Shown here in pieces: positions 23,401 through 34,209 of a DNA stretch of 64,000 bases. The stretch's first letter is position 1. Every line of letters begins with the position of its first letter. Both the position numbers and the translations under genes were made by a program. Source of the DNA: Polytrichum commune (lineage: Eukaryota; Streptophyta; Polytrichopsida; Polytrichales; Polytrichaceae). The stretch is taken from the NCBI GenBank assembly GCA_950295325.1, contig OX485804.1, positions 66,874,033 to 66,938,032 of the forward strand, written 5' to 3'. A model generated the notes under the pieces. That model saw only the letters and a program-made list of their open reading frames with translations. It made no database searches and had not been told where the DNA came from.

Positions 23401-25118
23401 GGGGTCGATCAAATCCCCCGTCTCGTACTTTTCAAACACGGTTTTCCACTTCCTCCAAACTGAGTCAGATGCTGTAATCAAGTAAATCTCCCCCTTGAGG
23501 TCGCTGTATTTCTTCTGCTTGTGGCTCGAATTATCAATGGAGGAGAATTTGTTGATCATTTGGTATTTGAAATCTTGCACGTCCACAAAACAGAACATTT
23601 GAATGCGTGTTAGATATGTACATGTGATTTCCAACCCATATCATGACCAACATCTGCAACAACAGTTTGGGTCGATCGACCCAAACTAAAAAAACACAAG
23701 ACTGCAACAATTGTTTGGGTCGATCGACCCAAACTAAATAAACTAGCTGCATCAGGAGTTTGGGTCGGTCGACCTAAACAATACTGACCTCCCATTTGGG
23801 ATTCTTGTCCTTCGCATTCTCCCTCTCCTTGGGAGGCCTACCATAGAACTCCCACACCTCCCGCGAGGCCATGATATTCCTTATCCAGGAAGCTTGGTAG
23901 GCCCTCTTCTTATTTCCCATATTGAAGTACCGGGAGATGTCGATCGCTGAGCTTGGTCTCGTCGTCAGACCACACCACCAGTGCCTTCCAAACCTTCAGC
24001 TTTTCCTTCTGATTGTTCGGATCATCCCACTCATTCATGAGTTGGATTTTCTTGGATGCCTCCACGCTGTGCTGGCCGTCTATGAGCCAAAAATCGCCCT
24101 TCTGAATTGTGGGCCACATTTCAGGTGTAGGCATTTTCTTGAGACCCTGTGGCATTACTACTATCGTTTGCCTGTCGTCTTTAAACTGCTCGCAAACGAT
24201 CTGCGCGATTATCCAGTCAACGTAGGCGTCCTCCTTTGCCCGGACACACTTCTCCGGTGGCGCTAAATGGCACTAGCTGATGTTCACGTCAAACTTAAAA
24301 TCCCTGCCCATGAAAAAACAGTGGGAGCATTTCGTCGTGAAATTGTTCACGATTTTTTGCAGCTCCCCTGCATCCACCTCTTCGCCGGGCTTCGGCATGC
24401 GCAACTCCGGTGAGACTGGCTCGTCAGCCATCACAGATGACTCTCTCCCCCTCTTGGATGGAGTTGTTTGACGGCTCCCAGAAGGTGTAGGCGTCTCGCT
24501 ATCCGCAGGTGTTTGGGAGGGAGTGGTCCTCCGCGAGTCAGCCGGTACTGGTCGCGGCTTCCTCACCGATTGAGGTCTTGACGACCCTGCTCCTTCCTCT
24601 GTGGTTGCTTTCCGCCTCACGGGTTGCTGAGACTTGGTTTTGCTCTGCAGGGCTTTGTTGAGCACGCTGATTGCATGCTTTAGTTTCGTGAATCTGCTCG
24701 ACACCTTTGTGTTCGATGTACTGTTATCGATGAATATGGACTCCGGTTTGATGACGCCTGGTTCTACACATGTTTCTTTTGCATAGATAGCGTCAAAGGG
24801 TTCGGAGAACTGGTGCATAAACATATGCACGTTCTGGACAGCGTTGTTCTCGAGGATGACATCCACGTAGTCTCCAAGAGACTGAACCGATGCCACCTCC
24901 CACCCCGTAAGAGTAGCCCATGTGTGCTTCTCCACGGTCCCAACCTTCACAACAAAAATCATTTTGTATTGCGAACCCTTAACCACTTGTATAGACCACG
25001 CGAGGACAAGCCCGTCCTTAGGGGAATAGGAGTCATCCTGCGGGGTTTCGTGCTCCTGCCACAACATGTCCGGCGCAGGCATGAACCACCTTTCGCCGGG
25101 TCTTTTCTTTAGAGCCAT
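20482..25118 (-). pseudogene. ParB-like/degenerate methyltransferase gene of beta (gene B)
   Basis: Exons about 25118-23789, 23573-22243 and 21978-20482, with start ATG directly after a TTCTTACAG acceptor. Layout matches gene A: N-terminal domain; Ser/Pro/Thr-rich linker (about 24650-24430); ParB/Srx-like WLIDGQHSVEAS (about 24080); KVWKALVVWSDDE; FPFGMIDFRNIPG in motif-IV position; NVFGGSKPIYAAM in motif-I position; then acidic and coiled-coil tail with a Pro-rich end. Neither DPPY nor GxG is kept, so a DNA-binding or scaffold role is more likely than methylation (inference). Four in-frame stops interrupt it: TAG 24273-24275, TAG 21916-21918, TAA 21628-21630, TAG 21205-21207. Each fits a Gln codon changed by one C-to-T step. 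Palindromes fill both introns, and three lie in the last exon, where they encode GSTDPN-type peptides. Confidence 0.65.
22049..22214. repeat. Five palindromes at exact 36-bp spacing (beta family)
   Basis: Copies of TTTGGGTCGATCGACCCAAA with one flanking G/C on each side start at 22049, 22085, 22121, 22157 and 22193. Spacers are CAACAAAGAGCCTA-like. The third copy has one C-to-T change. The array lies in the intron of gene B just after the exon ending at 22243. More copies: 20450, 20773, 20842 (coding), 23665, 23713, 23758 (other intron). Confidence 0.9.
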
Positions 25119-25139
25119 CTGTAAGAAAATAATGTGCAA

Positions 25140-25530
25140 TGTTAGTTTCGGTCGTTCGACCCAAACATCTACGACATGAATAGGTTTAGGTGGATTGTAT
25201 ATTTATATATTTCAGCATCATTTGTATTGATAATAAGAATGTTTTGATTATTGGGTGGATTTGCATTTTATATTGTTTGTGACATGCAGGATTACTTGAT
25301 ACTTTTCCTTGATACATTCCTTGATTATTATTTTTTTGTGGATGTGAATTTTATATTGATGCAAAAATCATGGATTTCTTTATGTGTTTATAATTAGAAG
25401 ACGTTGTTTGGGTCGTTCGGCCCAAACATGATGCTTTGTTTTGTGTTTGGATCGGTCGACCCAAACAAGAGCCTGTGTTTGGGTCGACCGACCCAAACTT
25501 GTGGCCGTGTTTGGGTCGTCTCCCCAAACT
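25140..25530. repeat. Palindrome cluster upstream of gene B
   Basis: Variants of the beta palindrome at about 25148, 25407, 25446, 25477 and 25509, in AT-rich DNA 5' of the gene B start exon (5' leader intron or promoter). This is the same relative place as the 33.27-33.95 kb cluster of alpha. Confidence 0.8.
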
Positions 25531-25689
25531 TTCCTATTTTAATGTAATTTTTAAAAGTTGGCACGTAGCATATACAATGCTTATGCGTTGTGTATGCTAC
25601 AATACCTTCAATTGACAAACACTTATTGCATATAATAAAAGAAAATACCTTTGTTGTATGTAGCAGTTGTTGTAAACAGTTGCTTTAGA

Positions 25690-26640
25690 ACAGGTGTTCT
25701 TCTTCCAATAACACAGAAACAGTTGAATGTAACCTCTCACACAAATCCACAATCTCTCATACAACTCCTAGATCTCTTTTGAATCTCTCAAACAACAATT
25801 CAATACTTCAAACAACCTCTGAATCTCTAAGAACAAGTGAATCTCTCAAAACAATAACTGACTCTCTCAAATGACTTAGATATCTCTCAAACAACAATTG
25901 AGTGTTTCAAACAACCTCTGAATCCCTAAGAACAAGTGAATCTCTCAAAACAATGACTGACTCTCTCAAATGACTTTTGTATCTCTCAAACAACAATTGA
26001 GTGTTTCAAACAACCTCTGAATCCCTAAGAACAAGTGAATCTCTCAAAACAATGACTGACTCTCTCAAATGACTTTTGTATCTCTCAAACACCTCCTGAT
26101 TATCTTATAGAACTCCTAAATCTCACAAACTCTCCAACTACAATACAGCCTCCAAAACCCGCAAGCTTAGAATGTTGGAAAACCCTTCAACAATCTTCTA
26201 CTTACTTCACTCTACAACAATCACTCTACTAACTCTCACGCACTCTAAAACTCTCTCCTTAGGTTTATGTTCTATTGCAAACACTTCCTAACTTCTACAG
26301 CAAGAGAAGGGAGGGAAGGAGAAGAATCAGTAGGCGCCAAAGCAACAAGAAGAAGGGAGGGAAGAGAATAAAATCGCCACCCTGAATCGCCACGGCGCTT
26401 TGCGAAAGCGGCGCTTCAGGAGAGGCGGCGCTTCCACAAGAGGCGCGGAGCGAATGCTTGGCGCGGAGAGAGAGAGAAAGAGCGAAAAGTTGTGACGGCT
26501 GGGGTTTTGTATGCCTCGGGAATTGGCCCCCAACCGCACGAATAGGGTGCCAACGGGATTAGGGCACCAACGGAATTAGGGTTACGGGGAACCCTAAATC
26601 CTAAAGCCAAATTGTAAACCCTTAGCGGGCATTAGTATTT
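25690..26640. repeat. Pyrimidine-rich minisatellite and GC-rich block upstream of gene B
   Basis: Direct repeats of about 99 bp (around 25784-26085) built from ATCTCTCAAACAACAATTGA and ACCTCTGAATCCCTAAGAAC. They are followed by an A/G-rich, then GC-rich block (26280-26600) with no convincing gene. An equivalent block lies upstream of gene A at 34.3-35.0 kb, so this is probably the shared promoter or leader zone of the CACTA-like elements. Confidence 0.6.
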
Positions 26641-26664
26641 TCAAGACACTTTGGAGTACCGTAA

Positions 26665-27195
26665 TGGGGCATTCCCACTTGACTTTAGTTAAGACCCTCA
26701 CTATTTTATAAAGACCGGGTAAAGCTCCCTCGGTTATAGCGGAGGCATCCAACTATCCCAATGCACCTACAAGAACTTGCTCCGGAGATTTTCAAGTAGG
26801 TTTTAGTTAAGTAGCTTTCACACATGTTCATGGTTTTATCTACCAAGCAATGAATGTTGGGTAGTTTTTGTCCCATCCCCAAATGCCTTACTACTCACCT
26901 ATCTTACCATCGGTTTTTGTTAATGAAGCTCCTCGTGCCCTCATAGCTAAGACTAAAAAGCAACCAATCACAAGGGTGGGAGGCGACACTTTTAAAATTC
27001 CTATATTCTTGCCTAATGTTTAGGTACCGATGGGAGCGTCGGTGGTTGAGGCTTAAAACCTCCACTTTTAAGCCATGCCACATCATTTGCCACCTAGGCT
27101 CGGCACTAAAAAGAGCCATATGTGTGAAACCTAGATAACTAAAACCGCATTTAGACTAATACTACTTCTAACTAATGTCAAGTGGGAATGCCCCA
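26665..27195. mobile_element. MITE (PIF/Harbinger-like), 531 bp
   Basis: Terminal inverted repeats of about 30 bp: TGGGGCATTCCCACTTGACT on the left, its inverse ending GTGGGAATGCCCCA on the right (two mismatches seen in the inner part). It is flanked by TAA on both sides (26662-26664 and 27196-27198), the TWA duplication typical of PIF/Harbinger and Tourist-like elements. No coding capacity. Confidence 0.85.
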
Positions 27196-27198
27196 TAA

Positions 27199-28610
27199 GG
27201 TGCACATCAAATGCGGTATTCTACAAAATGAAACCATTTATACAACTAATGCATTTTTACAACGCAACGTTATGCTAAAACTAAGACTTAACCCCTACTC
27301 ACATGACACCATAACCTAAATTTCCCAAACAAGTTGAAATCATTGGTTTCTCTTTTGTTTGAGCAAGTTAGAAAAATAATACAATTGCGTGACATTTAAC
27401 GATGTAATCGTTGACATTTAGACTTTACCAATGATGCCAAGAACTCACACAATATGCAATGAATAAAAAATATAACCCCCGTCCCCCAACATGAAATTCG
27501 GAAATTTAGGATATTTGAATGTGTTTGCTAAATGTATACCTTCCCCAAGAGCATTTTCTCAGGGTTTGGAATTGCATGATCCTTATGTCGAAATGCTAAC
27601 ATGCTCAAGTTTTTAGTAAATCCCTTACATACTCACTTGAATGAATCACATAGTCGCCAATAAACCATGGATCGTGATATATGTACTTCGAATGTGATAT
27701 AAAAGTAAATCGGAGAACCACAACATCAAATGAAGCCCTTTGACGCAATCATGTTGTTATTGAATGTTCCCTCCACATATATTACATAATGGCGCAAGAT
27801 AAAGTTCATGTTGTTTGTATGTGGAGGTAGCAGTGAACAACTACGAATTTTTGTATTTAGGGTTTAGGGTTTAGGAGTTAGGTTTATAACATATTAATCT
27901 ATCCAATATTAACATATAACATTGACTTACTAGTGAGAATAGGTTTTTACTGGAAGGTAATAGAAAAGACGATCTTGATTATGTTAATTTGTTATTACGG
28001 ATGTTTAAACGTGATATAGTGAATGGTCTTGTGTTTATTCAAATAACATGAAATGTTGTGGATGTTATTAGGGGTAAGGGGTTCAACTTTGGATGTTTTG
28101 CTCACTTTAGGGAATCACATAGTCGCCAATAAACCATGGTTCATGATGTATTTAATATATGGAATGTGATGCAAAAGTAAATAAGAGAAGCACAACATCA
28201 AATGAAGCCATTCACGCAATCATGTTCTTATTCATTGTTCCCTCCACATGTATTGGATAATGGAGAAAGATATAACAGATATTGTTTGCATAATATGAAG
28301 AAGAGTCTTATAGGAAGGTTATAGTAAATACAATCTTGATCATGTTAATATGTTATTTGGGACGTTTAAACATGATATACTAATTGGTTTTGTATTTTGT
28401 CAATACGTATTTCATGTTGTGGATGTTATAAGGGTTTAGGGTCCAACTTTGGATGTTTTGGTCACACACATTAGTAAACTTGAAGTGAACTTGAGGATGG
28501 ATTGAAATAACATTAAAAGATTGAACCAAAAAGCGACATTGCTAGTTAGTATCCCCTTAACAACGTCCACATACGTTTATCATTGCCACACTTCCATGCG
28601 AGATAATAGA
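27199..28610. repeat. AT-rich region with a tandem duplication of about 468 bp
   Basis: 27643-28110 and 28111-28476 are diverged direct copies. Both begin GAATCACATAGTCGCCAATA and share GTTCCCTCCACAT and CAACTTTGGATGTTTTG. A TTTAGGG run lies at 27856-27875. No gene seen. Confidence 0.7.
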
Positions 28611-28614
28611 GCCG

Positions 28615-29200
28615 CAATGTTCTAGGGTTTAGGGTTTAGGGGAGACAAATAAATAATTTTATTCATCATGACAATGGCCTCAAGCCTTGGAAACTCTCTC
28701 ATAATTGCAACTTCCAAATGGCCCCAACCCCACCTAAATAGGTTTGCACTTGAAAGCATTGAATGGAGTTGTGGTTGGGTATACATATTGGTTAAAATAT
28801 ACCGTTGTGACACTTGAAAAAATTAATGTGGCCGCCACCCTTCCTCCCAATGTCGTATGTCATATACACACAAAACCAAAAAAAGATTAAATATCATAGA
28901 CTAAGTCATATGACGGCTAGGGTATGAGAGGGGCATTGAAAGATGCGCATTTTCTACAATAAACAGAAAACAGGGAATTCTGTCAGGAGGTTTGAAATAA
29001 CAAGGCGGGAAAGGCATCCAATGAGGAAGTCGGGCAAGTGGAGGTGGATAGTATAAAGGGGCGCACCCCCCAAAAGTTGGTTCTTTTTTGCTCTTCTCCC
29101 ACTCCTGAATTCGTAGAGAGAACTCTTAGTCGGATTTATATATTTCACGTTTAACTTATTCCCTTCACCTGAGCATGTGTCTCATATTTATTAACAACAA
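28615..29200. repeat. Inverted partial copy of the 35.5-36.0 kb MITE, then unassigned DNA
   Basis: 28650-28760 (CATGACAATGGCCTCAAGCC, then CCAAATGGCCCCAACCCCAC) is the reverse complement of parts of 35590-35890, with an internal deletion. TTTAGGG units lie at 28622-28641. A TATAAAGG box followed by a GC-rich start-like stretch occurs at about 29052. It could be a promoter, but nothing coding directly follows. Confidence 0.5.
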
Positions 29201-29209
29201 AAGGTGTTA

Positions 29210-29640
29210 CAAAAGGTTTTTAATTATTGTAATTACTAGTATAAGTAATTAATATAAAGAATGTATTTACTATAATTAATGTAATAACTAATTTAATTAA
29301 TTAATGTAAATACTGAAATTACCAATTTAAGTAAATACTGAAATTACCCTTTTGAGTAATACTGAAATTACCAATTTAACTAAATACTGAAATTTGTTAA
29401 TTTAAGTAAATACTGAAATTTTCTAATTTAAGTAAATATTGAAATTTGCTATTTTCAGTAAAATACTGAAATTATTGTAATTAATGTAGTTAAAATAATT
29501 ACAATAATTATTGTAATAATGTTTAGGAGTATTTTTGTAAATTGTTTTTAATACAAATACAATACATACTAATTAAAAACAGTAAATACATTAATTCTAT
29601 GCTTGTTTTTACTTTCACTAATTAAAAAATATATATACAT
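29210..29640. repeat. AT-rich tandem repeat
   Basis: Imperfect units of about 25-27 bp of the type AAATACTGAAATTACCAATT, mainly 29300-29475, embedded in A/T-rich sequence. No gene. Confidence 0.7.
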
Positions 29641-29702
29641 AAGTTTATAAGTCTTATGGCTTCTTCATACAAAACTCTTACATACTTGGCCTATATCATG
29701 TA

Positions 29703-29890
29703 ATGAGCAGTGGCTTAGTGGCTAAGGCCTCCACACTATAGCCAAGAGGTTCAAGGTTCGATTCCCTTGACCCCTCACCCTTGGCTTCGTCTAGGGTAGG
29801 TAGGTGGCTTTGTCCATTAGCCTAGGTTAGGTGAGGTGGCCCTTCTCCCTTAGACCTATGTGAGTAGGCCCCGAATGCGAGGGTGGATTA
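29703..29890 (+). mobile_element. tRNA-derived SINE-like sequence
   Basis: An A-box-like TGGCTTAGTGG (29711-29721) and a B-box-like GGTTCGATTCC (29755-29765) lie 33 bp apart. A tRNA-unrelated body (CCTAGGTTAGGTGAGGTGG...) follows. The flanks do not pair as an acceptor stem, so it is not a functional tRNA. Ends are not defined. Confidence 0.55.
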
Positions 29891-30119
29891 CTAATTTAGG
29901 ATTTTTTACTAGTATAACTTGGACATTAAACCACATCACCATGGGTAAATGACGAGGTAAAGAGAATCCAACATGGCAAGGGGGCCGGAGTAAATGGAAT
30001 CCTACGTGTATAATTGTCCCAGATGACAAAGAAATTGACAGAACTCTGTTAATTGTATGACCAAATCAAGGTGCCTTATATGACACCCAAATTAACAAAA
30101 TTTCGTCACATTTTTGTCA

Positions 30120-30145
30120 AATAGGTCATATAAACTCTTGTAGTG
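30120..30145. repeat. Possible plant-type CACTA right end
   Basis: AACTCTTGTAGTG (30133-30145) is the inverse of CACTACAAGAG, close to the CACTACAAGAAA end of many plant CACTA elements. Gene G homology to gene H begins directly after it, so this end may mark what truncated gene G. I could not find the matching left end upstream. A CACTACAAGACATTTGACG sequence at about 32699 faces the other way. Confidence 0.4.
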
Positions 30146-32623
30146 AAACTGCAAAGGAAGTCCTGGGCCCACTCCTCCTTGCTAAAGATGGTGAACCACA
30201 GAAGATCTTGGAGCTGGACGAGCTGCAAGTTATTTTCGATCGGTGTAAGCACCTCACCTCGCCCAACATTCGTAACGCAGTCACCACTTTCAGGACTATG
30301 CATCGCTTTGGAGTCATGGACAGTATTACCAAGTTACGCGGTGCTAGCAATTGGAGGTTCGTGTAGCAGAATAGGTTTCCAGGGCAAGGAGCGGACATGG
30401 ACAAGGTCTTTGTCTTCAAGATGTCCGAAGTTGGACCGGGCAGCAGAGTCGACCTGGTCAAACGAATGCAACCCGGTGGTGACTTGGAGAACTCCTGGAT
30501 AATGTTTGACCATGTCAAACGGGTCAGGTCGTGGACGACAATGGCTTGCCATGTGTACGATTCTACGTATTGCCGTGTCATGACCATCGCAGTATGCGAC
30601 ATGCAGTCTGAAGATGTTGCAGCCCAGTCAGTCGTATGGAAGAACCTGAACGCTCTCATGGCTCAACATGGAGTGGACAAAGTCAATTTTAAAGGTTTCA
30701 TGGCCGACAGTGCGCGCCCAAGCGAACTGGAATGTTGTTCGCATCATATACGGAAGTGGAGATGCGTCTGAGAAGATGGTGGACAGAGAGAGGACTTGTT
30801 TTTTCCATTGGACGCAGTCCTTGGAGAAACATACCAAGGCCGATATCCGTCAAGACCTGCAATATCAGCATCGAATACTATGCCAGCAATACAAGAATGC
30901 GAAATCGATGGCGGAGGCCGAAACAAAGTTTCTGGCAATTCGGGCATGGTGGATGTCATCCGGTGCAGCAACTGAACAAGCTCTACCTCGACTGGAGCTC
31001 TGGCTGGCCTTCTGGCATTTCCGTTACCGCCAATGGGGTGGATTTATGGAGTTGGTAAGTCTATACTTGCCAAACCCTTTCCTGTATAGTTCACTCTTTA
31101 TAGTTCAACTACACTGATTTCGCCATTGTTCTAATTCGGACTCTATGGGCATTGCAGGATCTAAGTGAAGCTAAACTAGCGGAAATGCCATCCTGTAACC
31201 TTGCTGAATCTATCCATAACAAGTGGAAGCAGCAATCCGGCGATCGAGGCAGCGACCTTTATGTGGCAACAGTCGATGATTTCGTGCGTGCTTTCATGCA
31301 GTGCTCAGCATATTCCCAATTCCTGAAGGGAGACAACCCTGGAACTGGACCGTCGAAGGAGGAATTGAAGCTGAGGCGTGCTCAAAGGTCTGCCGCAAAA
31401 ACAAGAATCTCGAAACCGCTGCATGAGGCCATCTTGAAGATGCCTGGCGGTGACGAGTGGTGCACCAGGACTCCCCACCTCGAAGGGGAAGAGGTATTTG
31501 TTTCTCTGAAGCGTAAACCAGACACTGCTTTCGGTGACGAATGTGAATCTCACAGGCCAGACAAGATCAGTATATCCCGACTTCGCGTCCAAACCAGATC
31601 TTCCCGAGTTGACGTTTCTCCACCTCCTGTGACAATTCCAGATTCTCCCACAACTCCACATTCTCCCACAACTGCAGATGAAGAGCAGCCGCAACTTCCA
31701 ACACACGACGCTCCGCAGCAGGTGGATCGACACCACGTCACCGCGATTGAGGAGACATTATGCAACCCTGCCCAGTGGCACATCGCACGGTTGCCTAAGA
31801 CATCTGCGAAGGCTTGCTTTGCTCTACAAGCAATCACCAAGAAGAAGTGCGTCGCTCGGATTGTACAAGACGGGAAGAGCACCGCTGCACCTACCTACTC
31901 AGGCCTCATGGATAGCTATCGGAAGAAAAGATTGGACCCTCAAGACTTCTTTTTCTGCAATGACGACATTGAGAGATGCGTTAAGGGGACAAAAAGGAGA
32001 TGGGTGGTCTCAGTCCCGAACGTTCCGGAGGTATGGCCGGTTAAGTTGGGGACCAACTTAACCTGCAAAGAGATCCTCTCTTTTGAAAACGCAGGCTTTA
32101 GACTGCCCCAGCGGAAAGAAATGACACCTTCCAGAATTTTTCAGGACCACCCCTTACCTTTGGACTTGGCAAGCTACACGACACCTGCATATCCCGATGA
32201 GTTTCCCACCCAGCGTTTAGGGAAGTTGATTAGGCGCAACAAGAAGGCCCCGTCAACAAAACACGCCAATAATTGTGCCTCAGCCCTATCACTGAAAGCC
32301 AAAGTGCACAAATTGTGCATGCTTCCAGCCCCTGCCTTAGGATGCATAGTCTCGTTGGATTCCGGCACGCCCCCAAAGGTTCAGCAATACTACTTGACGA
32401 TTTCGCAGTTGCCAGCATGCACTTGTCCTAACTTCAAGGAGATGGCGACTAAAGCAATTGGAAAAGGGGTCAATGGGCCAACTGTAAGCATTTGTACTAT
32501 TTGTTTACAGTAGTGTGTGGTTTGGACTCAGATTCAGACACGTTCATTCATGCAGCAAGTTTTAGCTTCAACGAAGTGAAGCGAGTTTTGGAGGCCGGTT
32601 TATTGAAGTACCTTGACTCTTAG
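30146..32623 (+). pseudogene. MULE transposase gene of delta1 (gene G), 5'-truncated and broken
   Basis: Homologue of gene H. Exon 30146-31054, intron 31055-31157 (GTAAGT...GCAG), exon 31158 onward, at the same splice position as H. Recognisable: FKGFMADSA, HWTQSL, FWHFRYRQWGG, MPSCNLAES (the N..E of the DDE set) and the start of a SWIM finger (ACTCPNFKEM). Defects: the whole N-terminal third including the Cys/His cluster is missing; TAG at 30364-30366; a one-base-type frameshift near 30710; and the CKH end of the SWIM finger is absent between about 32480 and 32530, though the C-terminus (IHAASFSFNEVKRVLEAG) continues to TAG at 32621. Its 3' end sits about 450 bp from the delta1 terminus. Confidence 0.75.
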
Positions 32624-33041
32624 ATTTTTCTGTTTCTTTAAACAAACATATGTATGCAAGATTTTTTATAATCATGATGTAGTGAGACTAAAAGGGCCAC
32701 TACAAGACATTTGACGCACCACATGTATTTTTCTTTTCCAAAGTTGCGTGACCCTTTTGGAGTACCACTAATTCTCATTATACTGAAACAGTACGTGTTT
32801 GACTTGACCTAAACCCATATTTATTACTGATATTAGTTCCAAATGTTCAATTTAACACCCTAACCCATATTTTTCACTGATACAATAACATTTTTTCCGG
32901 TATCAGAGCCCTTAATTGTCCACGGTCATAGGTCCCACTGTTCACTAAGTTTAGAAGAAAAAAATTACTAAAAATATATTTAGTCCAAATATACCCTAAA
33001 CTTACTGCTTAAAATAACATTTAATCAAAATATCGCGGAAG
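32624..33041. other. Delta1 right subterminal region
   Basis: AT-rich, no gene. It holds CCACGGTCATAGGT (about 32928), the inverse of the CCTATGACCG motif seen inside the left end, and a CACTACAAGAC sequence near 32699. Confidence 0.5.
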
Positions 33042-33076
33042 TTACCGCTCACCGCTCACCGTTCGCAAAATAGCTT
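33042..33076 (-). repeat. Right terminal inverted repeat of delta1
   Basis: TTACCGCTCACCGCTCACC followed by GTTCGCAAAATAGCTT, the inverse of 3961-3995 with two mismatches next to the GCGA block. Gene A coding sequence restarts immediately to its right. Confidence 0.7.
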
Positions 33077-33240
33077 CGTCCCAATCCACCCTCGATTTTC
33101 TCCAGGAGCGCCGTCCACTCCCCCATGAAGTCATCTTTGGGGACGTAGTTATCGTTCCCATTGTTATCTGTCACTGACTCCAGAAGCCGATCCAACTGAA
33201 CCGCGAACATCTCGATTGCGCTCCTGACTGGTCTAGCCAT
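33077..33240 (-). pseudogene. N-terminal coding exon of gene A, severed by delta1
   Basis: Starts with ATG directly after a TTGCAG splice acceptor, as gene B does at 25118, so the upstream leader is a 5' intron. The protein contains NYVPKDDFMGEW, which aligns with SYSPKDGLVLAW near the N-terminus of gene B. It runs into the delta1 terminal repeat at 33076. On the other side of the 29-kb insertion the homologous reading resumes at FPEIESIEAQGDFV (about 3955). Both pieces are on the minus strand in the right order, which is what makes delta1 an insertion and not two unrelated ends. The exact target site cannot be restored because no clean target duplication is visible. Confidence 0.65.
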
Positions 33241-33269
33241 CTGCAATGTAACAGACACCTTCAGAATTG

Positions 33270-33955
33270 CATTTATGAACGCGCGTTCGTTACTGACATT
33301 TGCGGGTCGTCAATAAATCATTTATTATTGGCAAGACATCTGTTGGTTCTTGTTTACGAACGTTCGTTCGCAAATTTGGTTTGATTTCCAAGGTGTTATT
33401 CATTTTCTATAAATACGAACGCGCGTTCGTATTTGTGTGCTTTGATTTTCATATGGCGTTATCAAAAGGTGTGGGGTTCGTTTTTAGGTTCATTTTGGGC
33501 TCATTTTTATTAGTTTTTTGGTACACATATTTATGTCCATGCCTTTGTGTAGATTTACGAACGCGCGTTCGTAAATCTTGGGTGTTTTTGGATCCCTGGT
33601 TACGAACGATCGTTCGTAAATCTACGATATTGATGTGATTCAGTGTATGTTCACGAACGGACGTTCGCAAATACAAGATGTTCCTTATTTAATCAATTAC
33701 GAACGCACGTTCGTAAAGGTAGAAGGTGAGTGGGTATTTTACGAACGCACGTTCGTAAAAGTAGAGGGTGAGTGGGTATTTTACAAACGCACGTTCGTAA
33801 AATTAGAAGGTGAGTGGGTATTTTACGAACGCACGTTTGTAAAATTAGAAGGTGAGTGCGTATTTTACGAACGTGCGTTCGTAAAAGTAAAGGGCTTGGT
33901 ATATTAGATGTATAAACGCCACATTTACGAACGATCGTTCGTAAATGTGGTCGTC
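33270..33955. repeat. Palindrome cluster upstream of gene A (alpha family)
   Basis: About twelve copies of ACGAACG(N2)CGTTCGT with flanking TTT/AAA. Examples: 33416-33432, 33554-33575, 33599-33621, 33698, then a short tandem run to 33890 with spacers like GGTGAGTGGGTATTTT. The central dinucleotide varies (CG, TC/GA, CA/TG, TT). They lie in the 5' leader intron or promoter of gene A. Confidence 0.9.
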
Positions 33956-34209
33956 TGTGTATGATAATAAATGCTTTCCGTACATATACGAATATGTATA
34001 CATACATATACGTATGTATGGGTTTATGAATGTTGCTATCGACATTGCTTGGATTTCTGCCTGCAACTCTTGATCAGAATGATGAAACACAAAGTGAAAT
34101 ATGGAATGACAACAAAATTTAGATTCAGTGATTAAGAATTCATAATGAAGAGGAAAGTCCTAATTCATACAAAACATGACAAAGCTCATAATGCATAAAA
34201 CATAACACA

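Larger units (their letters stand above)
17150..26640. mobile_element. Element beta (CACTA-like), nested in delta1; right end unresolved
   Basis: The left end CACTATATTCGTTAAATTGAG at 17150 matches the ends of gamma (55335) and, inverted, alpha (42396). It contains a CTD-phosphatase-like gene, gene B (homologue of gene A) and the TTTGGGTCGATCGACCCAAA palindromes. To the right of gene B lies a pyrimidine-rich minisatellite and GC-rich block like that upstream of gene A (34.2-35.0 kb). I found neither a DUF7869 partner gene nor the inverse terminal sequence before 30 kb. Beta is therefore probably truncated on the right, and 26640 is only where the similarity in layout stops. Confidence 0.55.
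3961..33076. mobile_element. Element delta1: about 29 kb MULE-type transposon inserted in gene A
   Basis: Bounded by inverted ends: AAGCTATTTTGCGA then GTGGTGAGCGGTGAGCGG on the left (3961-3995) and the inverse on the right (33042-33076). The same end recurs at about 52700 (delta2). About 70-140 bp further in, both sides carry a CCTAT(A/G)ACCG(T/C)GG motif (4037, 4096 and, inverted, about 32930). Contents: ParB-methylase-like gene C (minus), its satellite and palindrome arrays, the nested element beta, assorted repeats, and a decayed MULE transposase gene G whose 3' end is about 450 bp from the right end. Gene C ends about 1.1 kb from the left end. The matching element delta3 shows the undisturbed head-to-head arrangement of the two genes. 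Confidence 0.7.

Noticed and set aside
21205-24275. Reassigned genetic code (TAG/TAA read as Gln), suggested by four in-frame stops in gene B that fit Gln
   Set aside because: Genes E, F and H are open for about 1000 codons each without any internal TAA or TAG; H and G end in TAG and F ends in TAA at positions homologous to the TGA of E; the two gene A stops align with Trp. Point decay explains all cases.
26327-26610. Small protein in the GC-rich block
   Set aside because: Composition-driven open frames only; no homologue at the equivalent place in alpha.
29703-29775. Functional tRNA gene
   Set aside because: A- and B-box-like motifs are present, but the flanks do not form an acceptor stem and a long unrelated tail follows; SINE-like.
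33270-33955. Palindromes as transcription terminators or RNA hairpins
   Set aside because: They occur upstream, in introns and in exons in either orientation, without a following T-run, and the same core recurs in unrelated flanks; DNA recognition is the simpler reading.
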